From: Anadara kagoshimensis
Taxonomy: Eukaryota; Mollusca; Bivalvia; Arcoida; Arcidae
Length of the DNA stretch: 64,000 nucleotides
Direction of reading: 5' to 3'
NCBI GenBank assembly: GCA_021292105.1
Contig: CM037874.1
Coordinates: 8,262,653-8,326,652 of the forward strand
Shown here: positions 48,217 to 63,200 of the stretch, one piece after another
Position numbering within the stretch: position 1 is the stretch's first letter
Layout: each line of letters starts with the position of its first letter
Made by a program: the position numbers and the translations under genes
The notes under the pieces: model-generated
Seen by the model: the letters and a program-made list of their open reading frames with translations, nothing else
The model's database searches: none
What the model was told of the DNA's origin: nothing

Positions 48217-51200
48217 TGATGATACCTGGCTATCTTTATCTGGATGTCTTTCTACCCACATTCTGGGTACATGTATTTCTGACAACATAATCAGTAACTG
48301 AAAACCTTCATCTAGTTGAGCATTCTTAGGTAGTTGTAGTACAGCTTTCGTGTCTGTTTTCTGGAACACAAATACATGTATTCTGACATTTTTACTGTAG
48401 AAAGTAAAGTGTAATTATCAAAAATAAATAAATACATGCCACAAAAGAAGGGGAATTTAGGATCATGTTCCTTTATAAAATAGTAGAATCATAAAAGTCT
48501 CTTCTAGCAAACAATTTTTTTTCAGATGAATTATAAAATATCTACGTTTGTATATGTGAAGTTTTATTATACACTGCATTTATTATAATTTAAAAATTTC
48601 TTGTGAGTCATAGTAGCTAAAAAATGTTCATTCTAACTGATAAATAATAGTATAAGAAATTTCCATGTGGGTAAAATAAGTTTGAAGTTTGATAGAGTCT
48701 AGGGCAGAAGGCATTTTGGTTTTGGTTTTTTATCTTACAAAATATCACATTAGACAAATTGACAAATAAACAGTTGCTGTATTTAAAGACAGACACATAA
48801 GGTGAGTAGTTAAGGTTGCTGGCTCATATGATTCAATGACTGTAGTTCAAGTCCAAGTCAGATTAGGTAGTGTGTCCTTCAGCAAGACATAAAATTTCAT
48901 GTTGCTTTGATCTAACCAGTTAATGAATGGGCCCTGACTGAGGCAGGATTCCTTTTGTATACCTACACATTAAATTCTATGTAATGAAAAATTATTTTTC
49001 AGAGAAATGTTGAAAATGTCTTGAATCTAGTATATATTGAAAATGTCAGTTCAGGAATGGTTGAGGAAACTGGAGTGCACAGAGAAAAACAATGACCTTG
49101 AGGAAACAAACTGACAAACTTTCTCACACTAGGATCTGTTTTGAATGGTGTTCAAACCTAGGTGGTGAGAGGAGCTGTGATGTGTGGACCTAGGTGGTGA
49201 GAGGCACTGTGATGTGTGGACCTAGGTGGTGAGAGGAGCTGTGATGTAAGGACCTAGGTGGTGAGAGGCACTGTGATGTGTGGACCTAGGTGGTGAGAGG
49301 TGCTGTGATGTGTGGACCTAGGTGGTGAGAGGCACTGTGATGTGTGGACCTAGGTGGTGAGAGGAGTTGTGATGTGTGGACCTAGGTGGTGAGAGTTGCT
49401 GTGATGTGTGGACCTAGGTGGTGAGAGGAGCTGTGATGTGTGGACCTAGGTGGTGAGAGGAGCTGTGATGTGTGGACCTAGGTGGTGAGAGTTGCTGTGA
49501 TGTGTGGACCTAGGTGATGAGAGGTGCTGTGATGTGTGGACCTAGGTGGTGAGAGGAGCTGTGATGTGTGGACCTAGGTGGTGAGAGTTGCTGTGATGTG
49601 TGGACCTAGGTGATGAGAGGTGCTGTGATGTGTGGACCTAGGTGGTGAGAGGCACTGTGATGTGTGGACCTAGGTGGTGAGAGGTGCTGTGATGTGTGGA
49701 CCTAGGTGGTGAGAGGCACTGTGATGTGTGGACCTAGGTGGTGAGAGTTGCTGTGATGTGTGGACCTAGGTGGTGAGAGTTGCTGTGATGTGTGGACCTA
49801 GGTGATGAGAGGTGCTGTGATGTGTGGACCTAGGTGGTGAGAGGTGCTGTGATGTGTGGACCTAGGTGGTGAGAGGTAATGTGATGTGTGGACCTAGGTG
49901 GTGAGAGGCACTATGATGTGTGGACCTAGGTGGTGAGAGGCACTGTGATGTGTGGACCTAGGTGGTGAGAGGAGCTGTGATGTGTGGACCTAGGTGGTGA
50001 GAGGCGCTGTGATGTGTGGACCTAGGTGGTGAGAGGAGCTGTGATGTGTGGACCTAGGTGGTGAGAGGCGCTGTGATGTGTGGACCTAGGTGGTGAGAGG
50101 ACCTGTGATGTGTGGACCTAGGTGGTGAGAGGAGCTGTGATGTGTGGACCTAGGTGGTGAGAGGCACTGTGATGTGTGGACCTAGGTGGTGAGAGGAGCT
50201 GTGATGTAAGGACCTAGGTGGTGAGAGGAGCTGTGATGTGTGGACCTAGGTGGTGAGAGGAGCTGTGATGTGTGGACCTAGGTGGTGAGAGGAGCTGTGA
50301 TGTGGGCCTAGGTGGTGAGAGGCACTGTGATGTGTGGACCTAGGTGGTGAGAGGTGCTGTGATGTGTGGACCTAGGTGGTGAGAGGCACTGTGATGTGTG
50401 GACCTAGGTGGTGAGAGGAGCTGTGATGTGTGGACCTAGGTGGTGAGAGTTGCTGTGATGTGTGGACCTAGGTGGTGAGAGTTGCTGTGATGTGTGGACC
50501 TAGGTGGTGAGAGGAGCTGTGATGTGTGGACCTAGGTGGTGAGAGGAGCTGTGTGATGTGTGGACCTAGGTGGTGAGAGTTGCTGTGATGTGTGGACCTA
50601 GGTGATGAGAGGTGCTGTGATGTGTGGACCTAGGTGGTGAGAGGAGCTGTGATGTGTGGACCTAGGTGGTGAGAGTTGCTGTGATGTGTGGACCTAGGTG
50701 ATGAGAGGTGCTGTGATGTGTGGACCTAGGTGGTGAGAGGCACTGTGATGTGTGGACCTAGGTGGTGAGAGGTGCTGTGATGTGTGGACCTAGGTGGTGA
50801 GAGGCACTGTGATGTGTGGACCTAGGTGGTGAGAGTTGCTGTGATGTGTGGACCTAGGTGGTGAGAGTTGCTGTGATGTGTGGACCTAGGTGATGAGAGG
50901 TGCTGTGATGTGTGGACCTAGGTGGTGAGAGGTGCTGTGATGTGTGGACCTAGGTGGTGAGAGGCACTGTGATGTGTGGACCTAGGTGGTGAGAGGAGCT
51001 GTGATGTGTGGACCTAGGTGGTGAGAGGCGCTGTGATGTGTGGACCTAGGTGGTGAGAGGAGCTGTGATGTGTGGACCTAGGTGGTGAGAGGCGCTGTGA
51101 TGTGTGGACCTAGGTGGTGAGAGGACCTGTGATGTGTGGACCTAGGTGGTGAGAGGAGCTGTGATGTGTGGACCTAGGTGGTGAGAGGCACTGTGATGTG

Positions 51201-54200
51201 TGGACCTAGGTGGTGAGAGGAGCTGTGATGTAAGGACCTAGGTGGTGAGAGGAGCTGTGATGTGTGGACCTAGGTGGTGAGAGGAGCTGTGATGTGTGGA
51301 CCTAGGTGGTGAGAGGAGCTGTGATGTGTGGGCCTAGGTGGTGAGAGGCACTGTGATGTGTGGACCTAGGTGGTGAGAGGTGCTGTGATGTGTGGACCTA
51401 GGTGGTGAGAGGCACTGTGATGTGTGGACCTAGGTGGTGAGAGGAGCTGTGATGTGTGGACCTAGGTGGTGAGAGTTGCTGTGATGTGTGGACCTAGGTG
51501 GTGAGAGGAGCTGTGATGTGTGGACCTAGGTGGTGAGAGGAGCTGTGATGTGTGGACCTAGGTGGTGAGAGTTGCTGTGATGTGTGGACCTAGGTGATGA
51601 GAGGTGCTGTGATGTGTGGACCTAGGTGGTGAGAGGAGCTGTGATGTGTGGACCTAGGTGGTGAGAGTTGCTGTGATGTGTGGACCTAGGTGATGAGAGG
51701 TGCTGTGATGTGTGGACCTAGGTGGTGAGAGGAGCTGTGATGTGTGGACCTAGGTGGTGAGAGTTGCTGTGATGTGTGGACCTAGGTGATGAGAGGTGCT
51801 GTGATGTGTGGACCTAGGTGGTGAGAGGCACTGTGATGTGTGGACCTAGGTGGTGAGAGGTGCTGTGATGTGTGGACCTAGGTGGTGAGAGGCACTGTGA
51901 TGTGTGGACCTAGGTGGTGAGAGTTGCTGTGATGTGTGGACCTAGGTGGTGAGAATTGCTGTGATGTGTGGACCTAGGTGATGAGAGGTGCTGTGATGTG
52001 TGGACCTAGGTGGTGAGAGGTGCTGTGATGTGTGGACCTAGGTGGTGAGAGGTGCTGTGATGTGTGGACCTAGGTGGTGAGAGGCACTGTGATGTGTGGA
52101 CCTAGGTGGTGAGAGGCACTGTGATGTGTGGACCTAGGTGGTGAGAGGAGCTGTGATGTGTGGACCTAGGTGGTGAGAGGCGCTGTGATGTGTGGACCTA
52201 GGTGGTGAGAGGAGCTGTGATGTGTGGACCTAGGTGATGAGAGGTGCTGTGATGTGTGGACCTAGGTGGTGAGAGGAGCTGTGATGTGTGGACCTAGGTG
52301 GTGAGAGTTGCTGTGATGTGTGGACCTAGGTGATGAGAGGTGCTGTGATGTGTGGACCTAGGTGGTGAGAGGCACTGTGATGTGTGGACCTAGGTGATGA
52401 GAGGTGCTGTGATGTGTGGACCTAGGTGGTGAGAGGAGCTGTGATGTGTGGACCTAGGTGGTGAGAGTTGCTGTGATGTGTGGACCTAGGTGATGAGAGG
52501 TGCTGTGATGTGTGGACCTAGGTGGTGAGAGGCACTGTGATGTGTGGACCTAGGTGGTGAGAGGTGCTGTGATGTGTGGACCTAGGTGGTGAGAGGCACT
52601 GTGATGTGTGGACCTAGGTGGTGAGAGTTGCTGTGATGTGTGGACCTAGGTGGTGAGAATTGCTGTGATGTGTGGACCTAGGTGATGAGAGGTGCTGTGA
52701 TGTGTGGACCTAGGTGGTGAGAGGTGCTGTGATGTAAGGACCTAGGTGGTGAGAGGCACTGTGATGTGTGGACCTAGGTGGTGAGAGTGCTGTGATGTGT
52801 GGACCTAGGTGGTGAGAGGCACTGTGATGTGTGGACCTAGGTGGTGAGAGGAGTTGTGATGTGTGGACCTAGGTGGTGAGAGTTGCTGTGATGTGTGGAC
52901 CTAGGTGGTGAGAGGAGCTGTGATGTGTGGACCTAGGTGGTGAGAGGAGCTGTGATGTGTGGACCTAGGTGGTGAGAGTTGCTGTGATGTGTGGACCTAG
53001 GTGATGAGAGGTGCTGTGATGTGTGGACCTAGGTGGTGAGAGGAGCTGTGATGTGTGGACCTAGGTGGTGAGAGTTGCTGTGATGTGTGGACCTAGGTGA
53101 TGAGAGGTGCTGTGATGTGTGGACCTAGGTGGTGAGAGGCACTGTGATGTGTGGACCTAGGTGGTGAGAGGTGCTGTGATGTGTGGACCTAGGTGGTGAG
53201 AGGCACTGTGATGTGTGGACCTAGGTGGTGAGAGTTGCTGTGATGTGTGGACCTAGGTGGTGAGAGTTGCTGTGATGTGTGGACCTAGGTGATGAGAGGT
53301 GCTGTGATGTGTGGACCTAGGTGGTGAGAGGTGCTGTGATGTGTGGACCTAGGTGGTGAGAGGTAATGTGATGTGTGGACCTAGGTGGTGAGAGGCACTA
53401 TGATGTGTGGACCTAGGTGGTGAGAGGCACTGTGATGTGTGGACCTAGGTGGTGAGAGGAGCTGTGATGTGTGGACCTAGGTGGTGAGAGGCGCTGTGAT
53501 GTGTGGACCTAGGTGGTGAGAGGAGCTGTGATGTGTGGACCTAGGTGGTGAGAGGCGCTGTGATGTGTGGACCTAGGTGGTGAGAGGACCTGTGATGTGT
53601 GGACCTAGGTGGTGAGAGGAGCTGTGATGTGTGGACCTAGGTGGTGAGAGGCACTGTGATGTGTGGACCTAGGTGGTGAGAGGAGCTGTGATGTAAGGAC
53701 CTAGGTGGTGAGAGGAGCTGTGATGTGTGGACCTAGGTGGTGAGAGGAGCTGTGATGTGTGGACCTAGGTGGTGAGAGGAGCTGTGATGTGTGGGCCTAG
53801 GTGGTGAGAGGCACTGTGATGTGTGGACCTAGGTGGTGAGAGGTGCTGTGATGTGTGGACCTAGGTGGTGAGAGGCACTGTGATGTGTGGACCTAGGTGG
53901 TGAGAGGAGCTGTGATGTGTGGACCTAGGTGGTGAGAGTTGCTGTGATGTGTGGACCTAGGTGGTGAGAGGAGCTGTGATGTGTGGACCTAGGTGGTGAG
54001 AGGAGCTGTGATGTGTGGACCTAGGTGGTGAGAGTTGCTGTGATGTGTGGACCTAGGTGATGAGAGGTGCTGTGATGTGTGGACCTAGGTGGTGAGAGGA
54101 GCTGTGATGTGTGGACCTAGGTGGTGAGAGTTGCTGTGATGTGTGGACCTAGGTGATGAGAGGTGCTGTGATGTGTGGACCTAGGTGGTGAGAGGAGCTG

Positions 54201-57200
54201 TGATGTGTGGACCTAGGTGGTGAGAGTTGCTGTGATGTGTGGACCTAGGTGATGAGAGGTGCTGTGATGTGTGGACCTAGGTGGTGAGAGGCACTGTGAT
54301 GTGTGGACCTAGGTGGTGAGAGGTGCTGTGATGTGTGGACCTAGGTGGTGAGAGGCACTGTGATGTGTGGACCTAGGTGGTGAGAGTTGCTGTGATGTGT
54401 GGACCTAGGTGGTGAGAATTGCTGTGATGTGTGGACCTAGGTGATGAGAGGTGCTGTGATGTGTGGACCTAGGTGGTGAGAGGTGCTGTGATGTGTGGAC
54501 CTAGGTGGTGAGAGGTGCTGTGATGTGTGGACCTAGGTGGTGAGAGGCACTGTGATGTGTGGACCTAGGTGGTGAGAGGCACTGTGATGTGTGGACCTAG
54601 GTGGTGAGAGGAGCTGTGATGTGTGGACCTAGGTGGTGAGAGGCGCTGTGATGTGTGGACCTAGGGTGAGAGGAGCTGTGATGTGTGGACCTAGGTGATG
54701 AGAGGTGCTGTGATGTGTGGACCTAGGTGGTGAGAGGAGCTGTGATGTGTGGACCTAGGTGGTGAGAGTTGCTGTGATGTGTGGACCTAGGTGATGAGAG
54801 GTGCTGTGATGTGTGGACCTAGGTGGTGAGAGGCACTGTGATGTGTGGACCTAGGTGATGAGAGGTGCTGTGATGTGTGGACCTAGGTGGTGAGAGGAGC
54901 TGTGATGTGTGGACCTAGGTGGTGAGAGTTGCTGTGATGTGTGGACCTAGGTGATGAGAGGTGCTGTGATGTGTGGACCTAGGTGGTGAGAGGCACTGTG
55001 ATGTGTGGACCTAGGTGGTAAGAGGTGCTGTGATGTGTGGACCTAGGTGGTGAGAGGCACTGTGATGTGTGGACCTAGGTGGTGAGAGTTGCTGTGATGT
55101 GTGGACCTAGGTGGTGAGAATTGCTGTGATGTGTGGACCTAGGTGATGAGAGGTGCTGTGATGTGTGGACCTAGGTGGTGAGAGGTGCTGTGATGTGTGG
55201 ACCTAGGTGGTGAGAGGTGCTGTGATGTGTGGACCTAGGTGGTGAGAGGCACTGTGATGTGTGGACCTAGGTGGTGAGAGGCACTGTGATGTGTGGACCT
55301 AGGTGGTGAGAGGAGCTGTGATGTGTGGACCTAGGTGGTGAGAGGCGCTGTGATGTGTGGACCTAGGTGGTGAGAGGAGCTGTGATGTGTGGACCTAGGT
55401 GGTGAGAGGCGCTGTGATGTGTGGACCTAGGTGGTGAGAGGAGCTGTGATGTGTGGACCTAGGTGGTGAGAGGAGCTGTGATGTGTGGACCTAGGTGGTG
55501 AGAGGCACTGTGATGTGTGGACCTAGGTGGTGAGAGGAGCTGTGATGTAAGGACCTAGGTGGTGAGAGGAGCTGTGATGTGTGGACCTAGGTGGTGAGAG
55601 GAGCTGTGATGTGTGGACCTAGTCTGTGAGAGGAGCTGTGATCGGTACATGCACTCGACCATCAAGGTCCAAGATTGAAACAATGTTCCAGAATAATTCC
55701 TAAGGGAGTTCCACTTAGACATCTTGGCAATTTATGATTTAAGTCAATGTCTAATTATTACCTTATACTTGATGACATGTGTTGGCGAATATAGACGTCG
55801 AATATCAAATGGCATCTCCACGGCGACATGTAACGACACTTCACATCTGTTACTGTTCTGTATCTTCAGGGTTTGTAAATTATCCTTAAATAAAAGATTA
55901 TGACTACCGTAAATATATGCATGTAGCTACATGTAACTTAATTAATTTCTGTTAAGATTATCTTTTGGGACCTTATATCATTAGCTGTAAAATTCAGTAA
56001 ACAAAGCCTAGAGTGTATGTTATATACTGATGACAAATGCAAAGATTTTGTTAGTTATAAATGGACTAGAAGCATCCATTTTGATTTAGAAGATCTTTGA
56101 ACTACTGGTAAAGTGTTATTAGCAGTATCAATAAGCCATGGCAATTGTCACATTACCATGGTAACCTCTATTTCAACTTGCAAAATGTCCATTAACATAT
56201 TTTCTCTAGTTGACTCTGCTGATAATGTAAATCAATTTATATCAGTATCATACTTACGAATTACTTATTTAAGTGATTTTACTGTACAGAAGGAATACAG
56301 CTGTTTTTTTTAGGGTACCAACTTTTTTGTGTACACATCAAGTCACTTATATTTAATTTTATTTAGTTTTATTTTAGTGGAATCGCCAAATCATATAAAG
56401 CACTAAAATGACCCAGAGAAACAATGAAGTAATTTACAAAAGTTACTACAAGGTTCTAAATTAAGCTAAGCAAAACTTGTTTTAATAAAAATCTTAGCTT
56501 ATGAAATCCATCTTTAAAAACCAAACACTACAACAATTCTTGTGCCACTGAGCCAATAACAAATGAGTATGTCATACCTGAGTTTGTTGAGCTAGTGCCA
56601 TATCTTTTACCCAGGGTGCGACACTAGATGGCACTGTAAAGCTGATATTATCGCCGTCTACCTGTAGCTCTGTTATATAAGTGATCTTGATTAGGACGTC
56701 TGCTTTAGGTGGAAGATTTCCAACACTGACAGTAAACACATCCTGAAATGTAAATAAAACTACAGTCATAGCTAAAACTGTATCAGTACTTTAAGAGCAT
56801 GAAAATAGTAAAGAGGGCAAAAGACAAGCACTGAAAGAGGCAAACCTGAAAAACATAAAATCCAAATACATGTAGGTGTGCTTTATAAAAACATAAAGAT
56901 GTTAGAAAATTCAACATTTAAAAACAGATAAATTTGTCAAATTGGTCAGCCTGCAACATTTGTTTACAACATATTCTGTTTAAAATGTCTATATAATGTA
57001 ATTAAGCTGATACTTCCATATTTGTCTGGTTTTCCAGTAAACAAGCCTTTTATGTATGTGCTTAAGTAAGCATGCTTATATCAATATAGACAAGAACACA
57101 TGTGCTACATACTGGTTCTTCTTCATCCATCAGATAAGCTCCATGACCTTTACTAACAGCTTCTTTGTACTCCTTGTGAGCTTTGGCTTTCTCTTTTACC

Positions 57201-60200
57201 TCCCCTGTAAAATAAACAAATCTAAAACTGTCAGTGAAGTTGAAATATACCCCTTGCATAGGTACTGTCATTGGGTCATAAGCCTTGACCTATACACCTA
57301 TTTGTTATGCAACACATCATTTGATGTTGGTTTACATTTGTTCCAAGTTTGATCAAAATCCATCCAATGACATGGAAAAATATTGAGCAGACATGATACT
57401 GGAATTAATGGCAAGATGGAAATATGCACAACAAAGGAGATTCTTATATCGCACCTTAAATTTCATTTGTGAGGGGTACAAAAATAAGTGTATAATTCAC
57501 ACGATGATTGAAATTAGTTTTTGAATCTAAAGAGGTCTTGTTAGATTACTCTGAAAGACTAATAAATAAGCTTATGACAACATAAATTGTGAAATGAATA
57601 TGTAACTTTATAATAATAACATATTTAAAATACTTCTCATGGCATAGCATGAGTCCTAAATACTGACCTATTATGTGTTTTCCATTTATAAAAGCTTCAA
57701 ATCCACAAACTGCTGCTGTATCATCAAGGGGGAACACATACTTAGCTTCAATGTTTGTATTATTGTCATTTCTGTAAGCCTGTAAAACTACAACCTACAA
57801 TAAATACAATAAACTCTTTTCAATTTTACAGACTGAAATTGGTGGATAAGGTGTTCTCCAGGTACTCTGGTTTCCTCCACTTTTTTTCTTTCTTCAAACA
57901 TGAGGGAATGAATCTTCTGTGACCACTGGTCTGAAATGCCATACCTCAATCTATGGTTAACATTTTCTGTAATGTCAAAATGTAAAATGATTTTTCACTC
58001 AAAATGAATGTTATTGCAGTTTTATTTATTATGATCATCTAAGTTTTTCAGATTTGCTAGTTTTAAAATCTGGTTCATTACTTGATGACCTTGGAAAAAA
58101 GGACAGTCAATTCTTAATTGAAAAACATTTTACTTACCTGTCCAACAAGATCCAGTAATTTAGCTCTAATGTGAACACTTTTCAGAGGTACAGAGTTTTT
58201 CTTCCCTCCAATTAGACCTGCCTCCACTTTAGTTAATGGGTCAAGTATGTCTTTAACATCATTTATATCTAAAACAAAAATTATTTTTCTGTTTAACTAT
58301 AACTATCAAAATACAATTTATCTGTGCACAAGTTCAGCATAAACATAATAATTTCCAACAAATCTTAATTTACCAGGTAAGCCATTTTTGATGAAGTATT
58401 CTTATTTTATTCAGGTAAAAAGAATGGCCTGGTTTAGCAGGATCATCAGTATGATTAAAACATTACATGGGCAAGATAGAATTCTTTTTCTAAGGTCTAG
58501 TGACAGGTTGATTCCTAAAGGACTATAGTATGAGAATAAAAAAAATAATGTTTTTATAAAAAATGGCATAAACTGGAAAATTCATCAAATAGTGTGTATT
58601 ATGTCTAAACTAAACATTAGGTAATCTGAAAAACCTGTGTAGCCTGGCCCCAAATTCGAAATAATTCTTTAACTAAGATTGCCCTTAAACTTAATTTTGG
58701 CAAATTTGAAATCTCAATTTTTTTTACTTTTAAGATACATGTATTAAAGAATTGAAATCATTTCAAGCATGTAACATTTGTAATTGGTTTTGTCAAAAAT
58801 GTTAGTTCATATAAAGATTGTTAAATTTAACATAAGAAAAATCTTAGTTAAGAAATGATTGTGAAACTCAGACCAGGTTAAACAGTTTTTCAGTTTACCC
58901 AGTGTTTAGTTTGGACAGGTTCAACTGTATTGCCTTAAATACTGATAGTTTTATTAACTGTCCAATGAATCTCATATACTTTAGTTATGAGGATTAAAGA
59001 TGCTAAATAAGCATGTAATGGCTTACCAATTTTTGATAAATTTTTCTGTAAAACTTCTTCATCAGTTTCTATGGTAACAGTGAAGTTTTCAATCTGTGAG
59101 ATTTCATCTGATGGGAGGGCATATTCTACTAAATATTTCATCCTATGTTGACTGGGATTATAAATAACATACTCCATTTCCTGAAATAAAATAAATGGAT
59201 GATAATAAGAGACATCGGTCAGATACATTTGTAAACAAATACATTCTGAACTGAAAAACAATATAAAGCAAGCAATTGTGTATCCATGGAAACATACAAA
59301 ACAGCAATTAGAATTTTTTGCACACACCTCTTCACCAGTGTATCCATGGAAACATACAAAACAACAATTAGAAATTTTTGCACACACCTCTTCACCAGTG
59401 TATCCATGGAAACATACAAAACAGCAATAAGAAATATTTGCACATGTATCTATGGAAACATACAAACCAGCAATTAGAAATTTTTGCACACATCTCTTCA
59501 CCAGTGTATCCATGGAAACATACAAAACAGCAATTAGAAATTTTTGCACATGGCCTCTTCACCAGTGTATCCATGGAAACATACAAAACAGCAATAAGAA
59601 ATATTTGCACACACCTCTTCACCAGTGTATCTATGGAAACATACAAACCAGCAATTAGAAATTTTTGCACACATCTCTTCACCAGTGTATCCATGGAAAC
59701 ATACAAAACAGCAATTAGAAATTTTTGCACATGGCCTCTTCACCAGTGTATTCATTGAAACATACAAAACAGCAATAAGAAATATTTGCACACACCTCTT
59801 CACCAGTGTATCTATGGAAACATACAAACCAGCAATTAGAAATTTTTGCACACACCTCTTCACCAGTGTATCCATGGAAATATACAAAACAGAAATTAGA
59901 AATTTTTGCACACACCTCTACACCAGTGTATCTATTGAAACATACAAAACAGCTATTAGAAATTTTTGCACACACCTCTTCACCAGTGTATTCATTGAAA
60001 CATACAAAACAGCAATAAGAAATTTTTGCACACACCTCTTCACCAGTGTATTCATTGAAACATACAAAACAGCAATAAGAAATTTTTGCACACACCTCTT
60101 CACCAGTGTATTCATTGAAACATACAAAACAGCAATAAGAAATTTTTGCACATGGCCTCTTCACCAGTGTATTCATTGAAACATACAAAACAGCAATAAG

Positions 60201-63200
60201 AAATTTTTGCACACACCTCTTCACCAGTGTATTCATTGAAACATACAAAACAGCAATAAGAAATTTTTGCACACACCTCTTCACCAGTGTATCCATGGAA
60301 ATATACAAAACAGAAATTAGAAATTTTTGCACACACCTCTACACCAGTGTATCTATTGAAACATACAAAACAGCAATAAGAAATATTTGCACACACCTCT
60401 TCACCAATGTATAGATGGAAACATACAAAACACCGGTATATTGTAGTAAGAAATTTTTGCACACACCCCTAAACAGCTATTATAATGCGTGTTCAAAAGT
60501 GTTTACCTTTCCAAAGTGCTTGTGTGAGCAATTTTTGTTTGTCTATTGAACAATAGCGAAAAATAATACTGTATCTAGGTCATCATAATCATCCAAAAGC
60601 TTTATCATTTATTGCCCTTAGATTCAGAAACAGACAATGATTGTATTATAAATGCCAAATAAATAACTCATATTGATAATCTACACACAATTTTTAATTA
60701 ATTTTATCAATTATACCCTAAAAATGATATATTAAATACATGTATGTGCACTGATATAGAAAACAGAAATCATTTTGCCAATATTGATTTCAGAATTTAT
60801 TAAAACCATCTTTTTTTTGGTCTTTAGAACACCATATTGAACATAAGGCAAACAACAATAGTGACTGCAAATTTTATCACATGCGAACAGTCGTTGTTGA
60901 ACAGCATGTTCACCTGTATACAATGTGTACAGTTTGTTCCTAGTTACAGGTAAAAGTCAAAATGCACAACCACATGACAGCAAACAATAAGATTAGAGTG
61001 GTATAACACCAGTGTATCATGATTTTTTATTACATGGCTTTGTTCAATGGATCTAGGAATAGATTCAGGGTCCCACAAAACACCGAAATTGACTGAAAAT
61101 AAAATACCTGGTTGACGTAAAATTGCCTTTTTACACTGCTGAATAACATTGCCAGCTTTAGTGGCGCCCTGGGTAGATTAGGTATATAATTTTAAGACCC
61201 TTACCTCAATATTGTTATTTTCTTCACTTAAGATTCTACAAACACTGTCATAACCAGCAGGTGGCGCTTTCAGGTTTGGATCAGGTTTGTGAAACTTACA
61301 AGATTTTCCAAGAGCAACCTCACAGAGAAGTACAAATCTTGTCCCAGTATGAACACTCGGCTTTGAGTAATTATTACTTATACTGAAATTAAAATGAAAA
61401 ATAATTAAAATTCCAGAAAAAATTGACACCCTGTTTCATTAATACAAATATGTTTAGACATTTTTTTACAAACAATGTTATTATTTGTATATGATATTAC
61501 AATGGAGTAACGGAGCAATTTTACACACCATACTTCTTTATCTTATTTTGAAGTGGTCAGATTTTAAATGGGAGGTATTGTAGACTGACTGATAGAATGG
61601 GGATTTACGCCCAAGTTAAGAATATTTCACTTATACTGAGATGTCACCAGCTTTAGGTGGAATGGCAGAAATTTCTACCTTTACAGTGTACGCAGGGCAA
61701 TGTGCAAGTGGGTTCTGCAACTGCCATGTATGCTGTGGCACAGGGCCTCAGTTTTTAAGGTCTTTTCCAAAGAACCCTTTGACTTTCTTTTCTAAAAATG
61801 GAGTAAATGTTTTTCACTCAAGAATTGAATGTTCTTTTTTCCAGGGTCATCAAGTAATGAACCAGATTTTAAAACTAACAAATCTGAAAAACTGAGAAGT
61901 GTGATGATCATAATGAAGAAAATAGTTACCATAATGGTTGCCAAAAGAACAGTTACTACCTATCTTGGTCAGACCTGGCAAGGGTTTGTACCCACTACCT
62001 CCTACATACAAAGATAGCTCTCACTGAGCTATCATAGTGGTGGAATGTCTTGTAGAAGATCATAAACTATGTGGCAAGCAAACTGACAAACCCTCTCACA
62101 CTAGGATCTGTCTAAGTGAGATATACCATAAAACAAAGTGGTATATAGGAAGTGTTGCGATCCATAAGCTAGCCAAGGGTTCACAATCATTCCTTAACTA
62201 ATATGTTCCTTAACTTAAATTTAGCAACCTTTGGTAATCTCAATTGTGAACAACTGATGAATATTTTTGTCAAAACTAAATGCAGATGTTTAATCTAGAA
62301 GTAATCTTAAAAATGACACCTCAAATTCCTAAATAACTTGTAAATTAACAAAGTTATAAATATTTGAAATTTTGCAAGATTTAAGATAAGGAAAATCTTC
62401 ACTAAGTAATGATTGTGAAACTGGAGCTTGGTGCTTTAGATCATTAGGCCATAAAGACCCAAAATAAACAGCAGATAGTTGGTATCACAAGGTACACTGT
62501 TAAATACCATTCTGAAAAATGTGAGCATACTTAGAATGAGTGAAAGATTTAGTCTGGTAGTAAAAGAAATTTTTACTGTACAGCATAAATTATCCAATAT
62601 AAAATCAGAGAGCGGTAAAAGTGCCACCTGATAGTTAAGCTGTATGGATGCTTTATTTTGCAGAGGTTGTCACATAAACTTAACGATGGGTGCTGATGCT
62701 GACACAAGTACCAAAACAAATACAAATGTAGCACTTTGTGCATCTCGCCAAGTGAGCTTAAACTCATACTTACTTAAGTGAATTAGAGAAATATATCCCA
62801 GCACCTAACATACCAGCATCTGTTTGACTTACACCATATTGGTCTACAGCTATGTTTGGTAGTAATAACCCTCTGTAAAATAATATATAATAAAACATTT
62901 AGTGAATGTTCAGTTGTTACTGACAAAAAACTATCCTGTGAATGATTTTTTTAAATAATAAGTTGCAGACCAAAGTGATTAAATGAATGATTGATTGATT
63001 AAATGAATGGGGTTTTACATCCCAAACAAGTTGAAGGCTGGACAAAAACAGCTGATTGTCAAGGAGATGGTTTATCCTTCAGTCCCCATAGAAGACCAGT
63101 CAAGATGTCAAGGAATGCTTGTTCGGTGAAATCATTTTCCGTTGTAAGTACAGTCAAACCTGTCTATAAAGGCCACCCAAGGGAACTAGTAAAAGAGTGG

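Noticed and set aside
48096-48369. Peptides rich in ERERER or SLSLSL
   Set aside because: They are translations of the (GA)n microsatellite; only 48226-48360 is coding.
58935-60462. Open frames of up to 205 codons in the 60-bp array
   Set aside because: Period 60 keeps frames open; the translations are pure repeat. Only 59027-59180 is a real exon.
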